A DNA stretch of 48,085 bases from Streptomyces hirsutus (GTDB taxonomy: Bacteria > Actinomycetota > Actinomycetes > Streptomycetales > Streptomycetaceae), in NCBI RefSeq assembly GCF_001418415.1, contig NZ_LIQT01000044.1:1-48085 (forward strand), given 5' to 3'. The position numbers were made by a program, and so were the translations under genes. Under the pieces are notes generated by a model. That model had not been told where the DNA came from and made no database searches. It worked only from the letters and a program-made list of their open reading frames with translations. This document shows, one piece after another, positions 26,922 to 34,889 of the stretch; positions within the stretch are counted from its first letter, which is position 1; every line of letters starts with the position of its first letter.

Positions 26922-27326
26922 ATGCCCCCCAAGGGACGTCAGGGCGCTGCCAAGAAGGTGCGCCGCAAGGAAAAGAAGAACGTCGCTCACGGCCACGCGC
27001 ACATCAAGAGCACGTTCAACAACACGATCGTCTCCATCACGGACCCGTCCGGCAACGTGATCTCCTGGGCCTCCGCCGGCCACGTCGGCTTCAAGGGCTC
27101 CCGGAAGTCCACGCCGTTCGCCGCGCAGATGGCCGCCGAGTCGGCTGCCCGCCGCGCCCAGGAGCACGGCATGCGCAAGGTCGACGTGTTCGTCAAGGGC
27201 CCGGGTTCCGGTCGTGAGACCGCCATCCGTTCGCTCCAGGCGACCGGTCTCGAGGTCGGCTCCATCCAGGACGTCACCCCGACCCCGCACAACGGCTGCC
27301 GCCCGCCGAAGCGTCGCCGCGTCTGA
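26922..27326 (+). CDS. rpsK: 30S ribosomal protein S11
   Basis: 134 aa. Contains [63 protein letters not shown] and ends [17 protein letters not shown]11 lines the mRNA exit region. GTAGGAG precedes the ATG. Confidence 0.98.
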   Translation: MPPKGRQGAAKKVRRKEKKNVAHGHAHIKSTFNNTIVSITDPSGNVISWASAGHVGFKGSRKSTPFAAQMAAESAARRAQEHGMRKVDVFVKGPGSGRETAIRSLQATGLEVGSIQDVTPTPHNGCRPPKRRRV

Positions 27327-27381
27327 TGCGGCCGCGTCGCGTCCGAGTCCTTGATCCGGCGCCACGCAGGCAGTGATTTTT

Positions 27382-27417
27382 CGGGCGGTACGCTCCGTAT
27401 ACGGGCCGTACCGCCCG
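27382..27417 (+). promoter_or_regulatory. Nested palindrome between rpsK and rpoA
   Basis: Outer arms CGGGCGGTACG (27382-27392) and complement (27407-27417) pair perfectly over 11 bp. The loop holds another perfect palindrome, CCGTATACGG (27395-27404). It lies 85 bp before rpoA and is preceded by TTTTT. A role as terminator, operator or RNA control element is possible. Confidence 0.5.
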
Positions 27418-27502
27418 TACCCTTGCAGTGCCCGCACTCCTTACCGGGTGCGGTTTCCGTCGGACGTCAAATAGCGGGCGTCCACGAAAGAAGGATCTCC
27501 AC

Positions 27503-28525
27503 ATGCTGATCGCTCAGCGTCCCTCGTTGACCGAAGAGGTCGTCGACGAGTTCCGGTCCCGGTTCGTGATCGAGCCGCTGGAGCCGGGCTTCGGCTACAC
27601 CCTCGGCAACTCCCTCCGCCGCACCCTCCTGTCGTCGATCCCCGGCGCCGCTGTCACCAGCATCCGCATCGACGGCGTCCTGCACGAGTTCACCACCGTG
27701 CCGGGTGTCAAGGAGGACGTCACCGACCTGATCCTCAACATCAAGCAGCTGGTCGTCTCCTCCGAGCACGACGAGCCCGTGGTGATGTACCTGCGCAAGC
27801 AGGGCCCGGGTCAGGTCACCGCCGCCGACATCGCGCCCCCGGCCGGTGTCGAGGTGCACAACCCCGACCTCGTCCTCGCCACGCTCAACGGCAAGGGCAA
27901 GCTGGAGATGGAGCTGACCGTCGAGCGCGGTCGCGGCTACGTCTCCGCCGTGCAGAACAAGCAGGTGGGCCAGGAGATCGGCCGTATCCCGGTCGACTCC
28001 ATCTACAGCCCCGTGCTGAAGGTCACGTACAAGGTCGAGGCGACCCGTGTCGAGCAGCGCACCGACTTCGACAAGCTGATCGTCGACGTCGAGACCAAGC
28101 AGGCCATGCGTCCGCGTGACGCCATGGCGTCGGCCGGTAAGACCCTGGTCGAGCTGTTCGGTCTGGCCCGCGAGCTCAACATCGACGCCGAGGGCATCGA
28201 CATGGGCCCGTCGCCGACGGACGCCGCTCTCGCCGCCGATCTGGCGCTGCCGATCGAGGAGCTGGAGCTCACGGTCCGCTCGTACAACTGCCTCAAGCGT
28301 GAGGGCATCCACTCCGTGGGTGAGCTCGTCGCCCGCTCCGAGGCCGACCTCCTCGACATCCGCAACTTCGGTGCGAAGTCGATCGACGAGGTCAAGGCGA
28401 AGCTGGCCGGCATGAGCCTGGCTCTGAAAGACAGCCCGCCCGGATTCGACCCCACCGCGGCTGCGGACGCCTTCGGCGCGGACGACGACGCGGACGCCGG
28501 GTTCGTCGAGACCGAGCAGTACTGA
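27503..28525 (+). CDS. rpoA: RNA polymerase alpha subunit
   Basis: 340 aa from ATG 27503 ([62 protein letters not shown]). The N-terminal domain (1-~230) dimerises and scaffolds beta/beta'. The C-terminal domain (about 245-315; [44 protein letters not shown]) binds UP elements and activators. An acidic tail follows. GAAAGAAGGA precedes the start; the 25-residue in-frame extension to 27428 is non-homologous. Confidence 0.98.
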   Translation: MLIAQRPSLTEEVVDEFRSRFVIEPLEPGFGYTLGNSLRRTLLSSIPGAAVTSIRIDGVLHEFTTVPGVKEDVTDLILNIKQLVVSSEHDEPVVMYLRKQGPGQVTAADIAPPAGVEVHNPDLVLATLNGKGKLEMELTVERGRGYVSAVQNKQVGQEIGRIPVDSIYSPVLKVTYKVEATRVEQRTDFDKLIVDVETKQAMRPRDAMASAGKTLVELFGLARELNIDAEGIDMGPSPTDAALAADLALPIEELELTVRSYNCLKREGIHSVGELVARSEADLLDIRNFGAKSIDEVKAKLAGMSLALKDSPPGFDPTAAADAFGADDDADAGFVETEQY

Positions 28526-28531
28526 GAACCT

Positions 28532-28561
28532 TCCGGGGCTTCCCTTCGGGGAGGCCCCGGA
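28532..28561 (+). terminator. UUCG-capped hairpin between rpoA and rplQ
   Basis: A 13-bp stem with one U-G pair closed by C(UUCG)G, one of the most stable RNA tetraloops. It begins seven bases after the rpoA stop and lacks a T-run. It likely attenuates or defines a 3' end, since rplQ follows on the same strand. Confidence 0.6.
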
Positions 28562-28639
28562 TCTCCGACAGGCGACCGCCTGCTCGGATACTGACTCCGG
28601 TACCTGATACGGCCGGGGCAGACACCTAGGAGAAACATC

Positions 28640-29155
28640 ATGCCGAAGCCCGCCAAGGGTACCCGTATGGGCGGCAGCGCCGCGCACGAGAAGCTCCTCC
28701 TCGCGAACCTCGCGAAGGCGCTCTTCGAGCACGGCCGGATCACCACCACCGAGGCGAAGGCGCGCCGTCTGCGTCCGTACGCCGAGCGTCTGGTCACCAA
28801 GGCGAAGAAGGGCGACCTTCACAACCGCCGCCAGGTGCTCCAGGTCATCACGGACAAGAGCATCGTGCACACGCTCTTCACCGAGATCGGCCCGCGGTAC
28901 GAGAACCGCCCGGGTGGCTACACCCGTATCACCAAGATCGGTAACCGCCGTGGCGACAACGCGCCCATGGCCGTCATCGAGCTGGTCGAGGCCCTGACGG
29001 TCGCCCAGGAGGCCACCGGTGAGGCCGAGGCCGCGACCAAGCGCGCGGTCAAGGAAGACGCCCTCACGAAGGACGCGGCCGTCGAGGACGCGAAGCCCGA
29101 GGACACCAAGGACGAGGCCGCCGAGGCCCCGGCCGAGGAGTCCAAGGACGCCTGA
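28640..29155 (+). CDS. rplQ: 50S ribosomal protein L17 with an acidic tail
   Basis: 171 aa. The L17 core occupies about 1-120 ([55 protein letters not shown]...[24 protein letters not shown]). A ~50-residue Ala/Glu/Asp/Lys-rich tail follows, typical of actinobacteria and absent from E. coli. A strong terminator ends the operon. Confidence 0.98.
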   Translation: MPKPAKGTRMGGSAAHEKLLLANLAKALFEHGRITTTEAKARRLRPYAERLVTKAKKGDLHNRRQVLQVITDKSIVHTLFTEIGPRYENRPGGYTRITKIGNRRGDNAPMAVIELVEALTVAQEATGEAEAATKRAVKEDALTKDAAVEDAKPEDTKDEAAEAPAEESKDA

Positions 29156-29170
29156 GGCACTGTCTCGCCG

Positions 29171-29204
29171 AAGCGGGCCCGCCCTTCCCGGGGCGGGCCC
29201 GCTT
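29171..29204 (+). terminator. Terminator of the rpoA-rplQ operon
   Basis: A perfect 14-bp stem (AAGCGGGCCCGCCC and complement) with a 6-nt loop, 15 bases after the rplQ stop and just before truA. Confidence 0.8.
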
Positions 29205-29228
29205 TCGTATGCCTGAGAGGATCTGTAC

Positions 29229-30092
29229 GTGAGTGACGAAGCGCAGCCCGGACACGTCCGTATCCGCCTGGATCTCTCCTACGACGGGACCGGGTTCTCC
29301 GGCTGGGCCAAGCAGGCCGGGGGCCGGCGGACCGTGCAGGGGGAGATCGAGGACGCCCTGCGGACCGTCACGCGGTCCGGGGAGACGACGTACGAACTGA
29401 CCGTGGCCGGACGGACCGACGCCGGGGTGCACGCCCGCGGGCAGGTGGCCCATGTCGACCTCCCGGCCGATCTGTGGGAGCAGCACCGGGAGAAGCTGCT
29501 CAAGCGGCTCGCGGGACGGCTGGCCCGCGACGTGCGGATCTGGTCCCTCGCCGAGGCCCCGGCGGGATTCGACGCCCGCTTCTCCGCCGTCTGGCGGCGC
29601 TACGCGTACCGCGTCACCGACCACCCCGGCGGGGTGGACCCGCTGCTGCGCGGCCATGTGCTGTGGCACGACTGGCCGCTCGACGTCGACGCCATGAACG
29701 AGGCGGCGGGCCGGCTGCTGGGGGAGCACGACTTCGCCGCGTACTGCAAGCGGCGGGAGGGGGCGACGACCATCCGTACGCTCCAGGAGCTGAGCCTGGT
29801 GCGCGGCGCGGACGGGGTGATCACGGCGACGGTGCGGGCCGACGCCTTCTGCCACAACATGGTGCGCTCGCTGATCGGCGCGCTGCTGTTCGTCGGCGAC
29901 GGCCACCGCGCGCCCGACTGGCCGGGCAAGGTGCTGGCGACGGGCGTACGGGACTCGGCGGTGCACGTGGTGCGTCCGCACGGGCTGACCCTGGAGGAGG
30001 TCGGTTATCCGTCCGACGACCTCCTGGCCGCCCGCTCCAAGGAGGCCCGCAACAAGCGGTCGTTGCCGGCTCCGCCGGCCCGGTGCTGCTGA
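29229..30092 (+). CDS. truA: tRNA pseudouridine(38-40) synthase TruA
   Basis: 287 aa. Converts uridines 38-40 of the tRNA anticodon arm to pseudouridine. Catalytic Asp is at about residue 64 in [13 protein letters not shown]. Other TruA motifs are [32 protein letters not shown], and [24 protein letters not shown] 29229 has a GAGAGGAT site. The last ~20 residues are basic and variable. It marks the right edge of the conserved cluster before the accessory island. Confidence 0.96.
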   Translation: MSDEAQPGHVRIRLDLSYDGTGFSGWAKQAGGRRTVQGEIEDALRTVTRSGETTYELTVAGRTDAGVHARGQVAHVDLPADLWEQHREKLLKRLAGRLARDVRIWSLAEAPAGFDARFSAVWRRYAYRVTDHPGGVDPLLRGHVLWHDWPLDVDAMNEAAGRLLGEHDFAAYCKRREGATTIRTLQELSLVRGADGVITATVRADAFCHNMVRSLIGALLFVGDGHRAPDWPGKVLATGVRDSAVHVVRPHGLTLEEVGYPSDDLLAARSKEARNKRSLPAPPARCC

Positions 30093-30141
30093 TCCCGGGT
30101 CCGGCCCGGCTCTCCGCCCCCCTCCTTGCCCGGCTCTCCGC

Positions 30142-31128
30142 TCAGTTTCCCGCCCCCTTCTCCGTCCAGGTCGTGAGCAGCCCCGACAGGGCGTCCACGA
30201 CCTCCTGGGAACGGGGTCCTTCGCCGCGGCCGTCCGGGGCGAGTTCCAGGTGCAGGAAGACCGCGTGGTGCTGCTGCGCGGCCTTGCCCTGGACGTTGGA
30301 GGTGCCCTCCAGGGGGCAGTGGGCCGACCAGCCCCGGCAGACCCGCAGCCCGTCCGCCTCCAGGCGGTCGGCCAGCGCGGACGCCTCGCCGGGCGCGCTC
30401 TGCGCGGCACCGCCGGAGAGGATCGCGTCGTAGCGCTTCGCGGAGGCCTCGGCGAAGCCGTGCAGCTGGATGCCGGGCACCCCGCGCTTCTGCAGCTCCA
30501 CGACGATCAGGTGGAAGGCGCTGTCCTCGCGGTGGGCCACATCCGCGACGCGGTCACCTTCGTCGCCGTCGCCCGCCCGGCGGTGGGCGCCGGCCAGGAC
30601 GAGCGCGCCGCCCGGGTTGTCCTCCAGCAGCCGCAGGCCGAGCGACTCGGTCGCCTGGTCGGCGACGGGGTGCGGCACCTGGGCACTCCAGCGGACCGGG
30701 GAGTCCGCGTTCAGGTACAGCCGCCCCCACCGCGTGCTCGCGCCCTCGCCCGGGGCGGCGACCTCGTCGTAGCGCCGGCCGGTCGCGGTGTCGGTGAGCC
30801 GGGTGACGCGCAGGCCGATCGGGGCGAGGAGTTCGTCCGCCTCCCGCGGGTCCTGGTCCAGGAGCCGTCCGACGCCGCGTGCGAGCCGGTCGCGCTGGTC
30901 GGCGTCGGGGGGCGCATAGGGGCCGTCGCGCTTGAAGGTCTTCGTGTACGTGAGGATGCGGCTGCGGAGGTCCACCAGTTCCCGAGATGACGGAACGTTT
31001 TCCTCCGTTTTTTCCCCCGTGTTCACCTGGCAACTCGTCATTGTCAGAACAAGTAGCACTAGGGCGATAATTGGAAAGAAACGTGACTGTCTCGTAATGG
31101 TAATCGGCGCGGCGGGTGTGTGGACCAT
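30142..31128 (-). CDS. Putative lipoprotein with hydrolase-like His motifs
   Basis: 328 aa from ATG 31128. A signal peptide ends in a lipobox with Cys at residue 33 (LVLTMTSC). The mature part has ordered conserved-looking motifs rich in potential metal ligands: PHPVADQATE, LVLAGAHRRA, DVAHREDSAFH and IQLHGFAE. This suggests a surface metal-dependent hydrolase; I do not recognise the family with certainty. It is divergent from the capA-like gene, with start codons only 14 bp apart. A longer GTG start at 31149 would overlap that gene. By context it might act on the polymer made by the adjacent locus, which is inference. Confidence 0.6.
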   Translation of the reverse strand: MVHTPAAPITITRQSRFFPIIALVLLVLTMTSCQVNTGEKTEENVPSSRELVDLRSRILTYTKTFKRDGPYAPPDADQRDRLARGVGRLLDQDPREADELLAPIGLRVTRLTDTATGRRYDEVAAPGEGASTRWGRLYLNADSPVRWSAQVPHPVADQATESLGLRLLEDNPGGALVLAGAHRRAGDGDEGDRVADVAHREDSAFHLIVVELQKRGVPGIQLHGFAEASAKRYDAILSGGAAQSAPGEASALADRLEADGLRVCRGWSAHCPLEGTSNVQGKAAQQHHAVFLHLELAPDGRGEGPRSQEVVDALSGLLTTWTEKGAGN

Positions 31129-31130
31129 GT

Positions 31131-31136
31131 GAATAT
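31131..31136 (+). promoter_or_regulatory. Possible -10 giving a leaderless capA-like mRNA
   Basis: GAATAT lies six bases before the GTG at 31143, the spacing expected for a leaderless transcript. No clear Shine-Dalgarno or -35 is visible. The site is also between the divergent starts, so expression of the two genes may be mutually constrained. Confidence 0.3.
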
Positions 31137-31142
31137 GACCGT

Positions 31143-32351
31143 GTGACACTGCGTAAGTCTCTCCCTAAGGTTCGGGTGGCCGCCACCCTGGTCGCACTGA
31201 CCGGGTTGCTGGCCTCGTGCGGTACCGCCGACGGTTCGGTGGAGCCCCAGGCCAAGCCGGGAGGGCGTTCGTTCACCGTCGCAGCCACGGGTGACGTGCT
31301 CATCCACCCCGAGCTGGTCGAACAGGCGACCAAGGACGCGAAGGCCACCGGCGAGGGAGAGAAGGGGCTGGACTTCGGCCCCCTGCTCGCCGGGGTGAAG
31401 CCTGTCATCAGCAAGGCGGACCTGGCGATCTGCCACATGGAAACCCCCGTGGGCAAGCCGGAGGGCCCCTTCGAGGGCTACCCGGAGTTCCTGGTCCCGC
31501 CGCAGGTCCTGACGTCACTGAAGGACGTGGGCTACGACACCTGCTCGACCGCCTCCAACCACACGTTCGACCACGGGATGGACGGCGTGCGGCGCACGCT
31601 GGACGTCATGGACAAGGTGGGCCTCGGGCACACCGGGTCGGCGCGGTCGGCGAAGGAGGCGCAGGAGATCAACATCCGTGACGTCGAAGGCGTCAAGGTC
31701 GCGCATCTGTCGTACTCCTGGGAGTCGTTCCTGAACCCGACGCCCGAGAAGCACAAGTGGGCGTTGAACCGGCTCGGCACCGAGGAGATCAAGAAGGCCG
31801 AGGTCCGGGCCCGGGAAAAGGGTGCCGAGGTGGTGATCCTCTCCGTCCACTGGGGGATGGAGCACTACAACGAGCCCGGCGTGCCGCAGCTCCGGATGGC
31901 GCAGCGGCTCGCCGAGGACACCGGTATCGACCTCGTGCTCGGGCATCACGCCCACGTCGTCCAGCCCATCCAGAAGGTGAACGGCACCTGGGTCGCCTAC
32001 AGCCTCGGCAACCATGTGGCCCGGCACTCCTCGCCGACGGGACTCACCGAGGAGGGGGCCCTCGGCTGGTTCGAGTTCCAGGAGACGACCGAGGGCTGGG
32101 ACGTCTCCGCCCGCTACCGCACCACGCTGGTGGACATCCCGCCGGAGGTGGAGGCCGGGGAGAAGATGCCCGACGGCGCGGTGCAGGACCTCCGGCTGGT
32201 GGACGCCCAGCTGATGCTCGACGAGCCGGGCGACCTGTCCGAGGAGCGGCTCGCCCGCTACCGGCTGGCGATCGACCGGACCCGGGGCTTCCTCTACAAC
32301 CGGGGCGCCCCCGGCGGCGACGGCTTGGAGCAGCTCTCGTTGGAGAAGTGA
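31143..32351 (+). CDS. CapA/PgsA-like poly-gamma-glutamate synthesis lipoprotein
   Basis: 402 aa. Lipobox Cys at residue 26 (LTGLLASC), so it is an exported, membrane-anchored protein. The remainder is a CapA-type metallophosphoesterase-like fold: VAATGDVLIHPEL, ADLAICHMETPVG, YDTCSTASNHTFDHGMDGVRRTLD, VVILSVHWGMEHYNEPGVPQLRMAQRLAEDTGIDLVLGHHAHVVQP, and WVAYSLGNHV. CapA/PgsA works with PgsB and PgsC in polymer export or anchoring. pgsB- and pgsC-like genes lie downstream on the same strand. The start at 31143 is set by the signal peptide. Confidence 0.85.
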   Translation: MTLRKSLPKVRVAATLVALTGLLASCGTADGSVEPQAKPGGRSFTVAATGDVLIHPELVEQATKDAKATGEGEKGLDFGPLLAGVKPVISKADLAICHMETPVGKPEGPFEGYPEFLVPPQVLTSLKDVGYDTCSTASNHTFDHGMDGVRRTLDVMDKVGLGHTGSARSAKEAQEINIRDVEGVKVAHLSYSWESFLNPTPEKHKWALNRLGTEEIKKAEVRAREKGAEVVILSVHWGMEHYNEPGVPQLRMAQRLAEDTGIDLVLGHHAHVVQPIQKVNGTWVAYSLGNHVARHSSPTGLTEEGALGWFEFQETTEGWDVSARYRTTLVDIPPEVEAGEKMPDGAVQDLRLVDAQLMLDEPGDLSEERLARYRLAIDRTRGFLYNRGAPGGDGLEQLSLEK

Positions 32352-32492
32352 CCGGCCCCACACCCGAAGTCCGCGCCGGGGATACAACCTTGTCAGCGTT
32401 TATCAGTCTATTGAGTGACGACGTCGCACGGCCGCGGTCCTGGTGCGCCGGCGTACGCCCGGCATCCGCGTAAAGACCAAGGAAGACCACCG

Positions 32493-34883
32493 GTGACATC
32501 GAGCCATGTCGCGCCGCCCACGGCACAGAAGCGGCGCCGCAGCCGCAGACGGGCGGACATGCCGCTGCTCGGCGGCATCCGCCCGCCGATCGCGGTGCTG
32601 TGCGTACTGATCCTCGCCCTGGCCGGGCTGACCGCCCAGGTGCTCGGCCCCGGCAGCGACCCCGTCGTACCGAAGGCCGTGCTCTCCTCCCAGCAGCACT
32701 ACGCCGAGGACGGGGCGATCGCCCTGCGCGCCTCGATCGACGAGCGGGTCACGGATCTGCGGCGGACCGTCACCGCGCTGAACGCCGGGAAACCTGCCGA
32801 GCCCGAGGACGTCCTCTCCGACCTCGGCAGGACGTACCAGAAGTGGACCGGGACCACCGTGGTGGACCTGGAGAGCGGGGACGTGCTCGCCGCACGCGGC
32901 GAACGCATCCCGCTCGCCTGGCTGGACAAGGACGTCCTCACCGGAAAGAGCGCCCTCCTCCCGCGCATGGTGCGGCTGGAGACCGGTGACGTCCGGCTGA
33001 TGACGATGGCCCTCCTCGACTGGAAGGACCGTCCGCAGCAGCTCCTGATCGCCTCCAACAGTCTGTCCGTGCCGCCCATCACGCTCGGCCCGTTCCGCAC
33101 CATGGCGGTCGTGGCACGCGGCGGCGAGGTGCTCGCCACCGCCGGCTTCGAGCAGTCCGAGGCGCTCAACTCGGACCAGCAGCGCCAGGAACTCGAATTC
33201 CTCCAGAAGCAGATGTCCGACCTGTCCGCCCAGGCGGCCGAACGGACCGAGGAACACCCCGTCACCGCCAAGGAGCCCGGTTCCCGCGGCTACCCCGGCG
33301 TCAGCGGGACCCTGCTGGGAGACGACTACAACAGCCGCGTCGTCGCCGTCGGATACGCCTCGCTCTCCTCCTCCGACCCCGAGGAGAAGGAGAGCGTCGC
33401 GGCGGGCCTCGGCCTCACGGTCGTGGCCATGCTCCCCGCGGTCGCCGAGCAGAGCGGCGCCACCGGCCGGGAGCTGTACGGACTGATCGCGGCCGGCGCC
33501 CTGGTGGTACTCGGCCTGCTCGCCGCGGGATTCCTGTGGGCCCGGGTGCAGCGGCCCCTGCTGCGGCTGTTCCTGGAGTCCCGCCGGCTCGCCCGCGGTG
33601 ACCTCACCCGTCCCGTCGGTGCCTTCCGCGGCGGCGAGGCCGCCCGCATCGGCAACGCCCTGGAACGGCTGAGGGGCCAGCTCGGCGGCTCGGGCGGGCC
33701 GAACGGTGCCGGCGGACCCGGTGGCTTCGACGGGGGAGGCGGCGCGAGGCGCGCCGGCAGGACGCGGTTCGGAATCCGGGTGCAGCTCGTGGTGACCGCC
33801 GTGCTGCTGCTCCTGTGGTGCGTGCCGGTCGGCCTGCTGCTGAACCGCACCGACGACTCGGTCAGCGTGCCCGCCACCATGGTCAACGACCAGCGCGACC
33901 GCACCGACCTGGTGTCCGACCGCGTCCGCCGGGCACTGAACGAGGCCCAGGCGGACCTGGTCTCCACCTCCCGTCTCGTCGACGTCTCCGACCGGGACGC
34001 CACCGAGAACGTGCTCGAGGACGCCCTGCGCAAGCACACCCGGTACGGCGCGCTGTACGTCGTCGACGCGGGCGGCGAGGTCGTCGCCCGTGCCGGTGGC
34101 GACCCGCACGACTGGAGCGACGGGAAGGACCTGCCGCTGGTCCGGGTGTCCGGGGAGGGCGGCAAGAAGCCGGTGGTCCAGGCCGGCGCGCCCGTACCGG
34201 AGGAGAAGGACGTCACGCTGGTCGGCGAAGTGCGGATCGAGTTCCTCAACTCGCTGCTGAAACGTCCCGGCCTCGGTGAGGTCCGCGTGGTGGACGCGAA
34301 GGGGCGGACCCTCGCCGCCAGCAACGGCTTCCTCGCCTTCGAGGAGCTGCCCCGCGAGTCCCTGACCGACCTGGTCCGGGCGGCCGGTGTGCAGGTCGGC
34401 GCCGGTCCCGTGGAGAACGGGCTCCTCCTGCGCGACGGCGGCAACGTCACCGTCGCGGCCGCGGCTCCCTTCAGCGGCGGCGGTGTCGCCGCCGACGCCG
34501 GCTGGACCGTGGTCAGCTGGCAGAACGCCGACCGCTTCCAGATCACCGCGTACGAGCGGGAGGACCGCAGCGTGCTCGCGGGCCTGCTCGGGCTCGCCGC
34601 GATCGTGGTCTGCCTGGGCTGGGTGCACCTCGTGGTCGCCCGGCCGCTGCGCGCCCTCGCCACCAGCGCCGAGAAGCTGGCCGACGGCGACCTCAAGGCG
34701 GTGCTCTACCCCACGTACCACGACGAGGTGGGAGCGGTCGTCCGCAGCCTCGAACTGATCCGTCAGCAGCTCCAGGCCCGCCGGCAGCAGCAGCCCCGCC
34801 GAACCGCCGAGCCCCGACCCGCCGAACCCCGGCCGACCGAGCCCCGACCCGGTGAACCCCGGCTCGGCGCCGGAGGAAGGTGA
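32493..34883 (+). CDS. Tandem HAMP-domain membrane sensor-like protein
   Basis: 796 aa from GTG 32493 (GGAAG seven bases upstream). Two similar modules follow each other: TM at about 30-50, extracytoplasmic region, TM at 328-350 and HAMP to ~395; then TM at ~430-450, a second extracytoplasmic (PAS/Cache-like) region, TM at ~690-715 and HAMP to ~770. The second HAMP reads RPLRALATSAEKLADGDLKAVLYPTYHDEVGAVVRSLELIRQQL. No kinase, cyclase or methyl-accepting domain follows; the tail has PRPxE repeats. It sits between capA-like and pgsB-like genes, so it may sense or help control the polymer machinery. That role is inference. Confidence 0.75.
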   Translation: MTSSHVAPPTAQKRRRSRRRADMPLLGGIRPPIAVLCVLILALAGLTAQVLGPGSDPVVPKAVLSSQQHYAEDGAIALRASIDERVTDLRRTVTALNAGKPAEPEDVLSDLGRTYQKWTGTTVVDLESGDVLAARGERIPLAWLDKDVLTGKSALLPRMVRLETGDVRLMTMALLDWKDRPQQLLIASNSLSVPPITLGPFRTMAVVARGGEVLATAGFEQSEALNSDQQRQELEFLQKQMSDLSAQAAERTEEHPVTAKEPGSRGYPGVSGTLLGDDYNSRVVAVGYASLSSSDPEEKESVAAGLGLTVVAMLPAVAEQSGATGRELYGLIAAGALVVLGLLAAGFLWARVQRPLLRLFLESRRLARGDLTRPVGAFRGGEAARIGNALERLRGQLGGSGGPNGAGGPGGFDGGGGARRAGRTRFGIRVQLVVTAVLLLLWCVPVGLLLNRTDDSVSVPATMVNDQRDRTDLVSDRVRRALNEAQADLVSTSRLVDVSDRDATENVLEDALRKHTRYGALYVVDAGGEVVARAGGDPHDWSDGKDLPLVRVSGEGGKKPVVQAGAPVPEEKDVTLVGEVRIEFLNSLLKRPGLGEVRVVDAKGRTLAASNGFLAFEELPRESLTDLVRAAGVQVGAGPVENGLLLRDGGNVTVAAAAPFSGGGVAADAGWTVVSWQNADRFQITAYEREDRSVLAGLLGLAAIVVCLGWVHLVVARPLRALATSAEKLADGDLKAVLYPTYHDEVGAVVRSLELIRQQLQARRQQQPRRTAEPRPAEPRPTEPRPGEPRLGAGGR

Positions 34884-34889
34884 CCCGCC

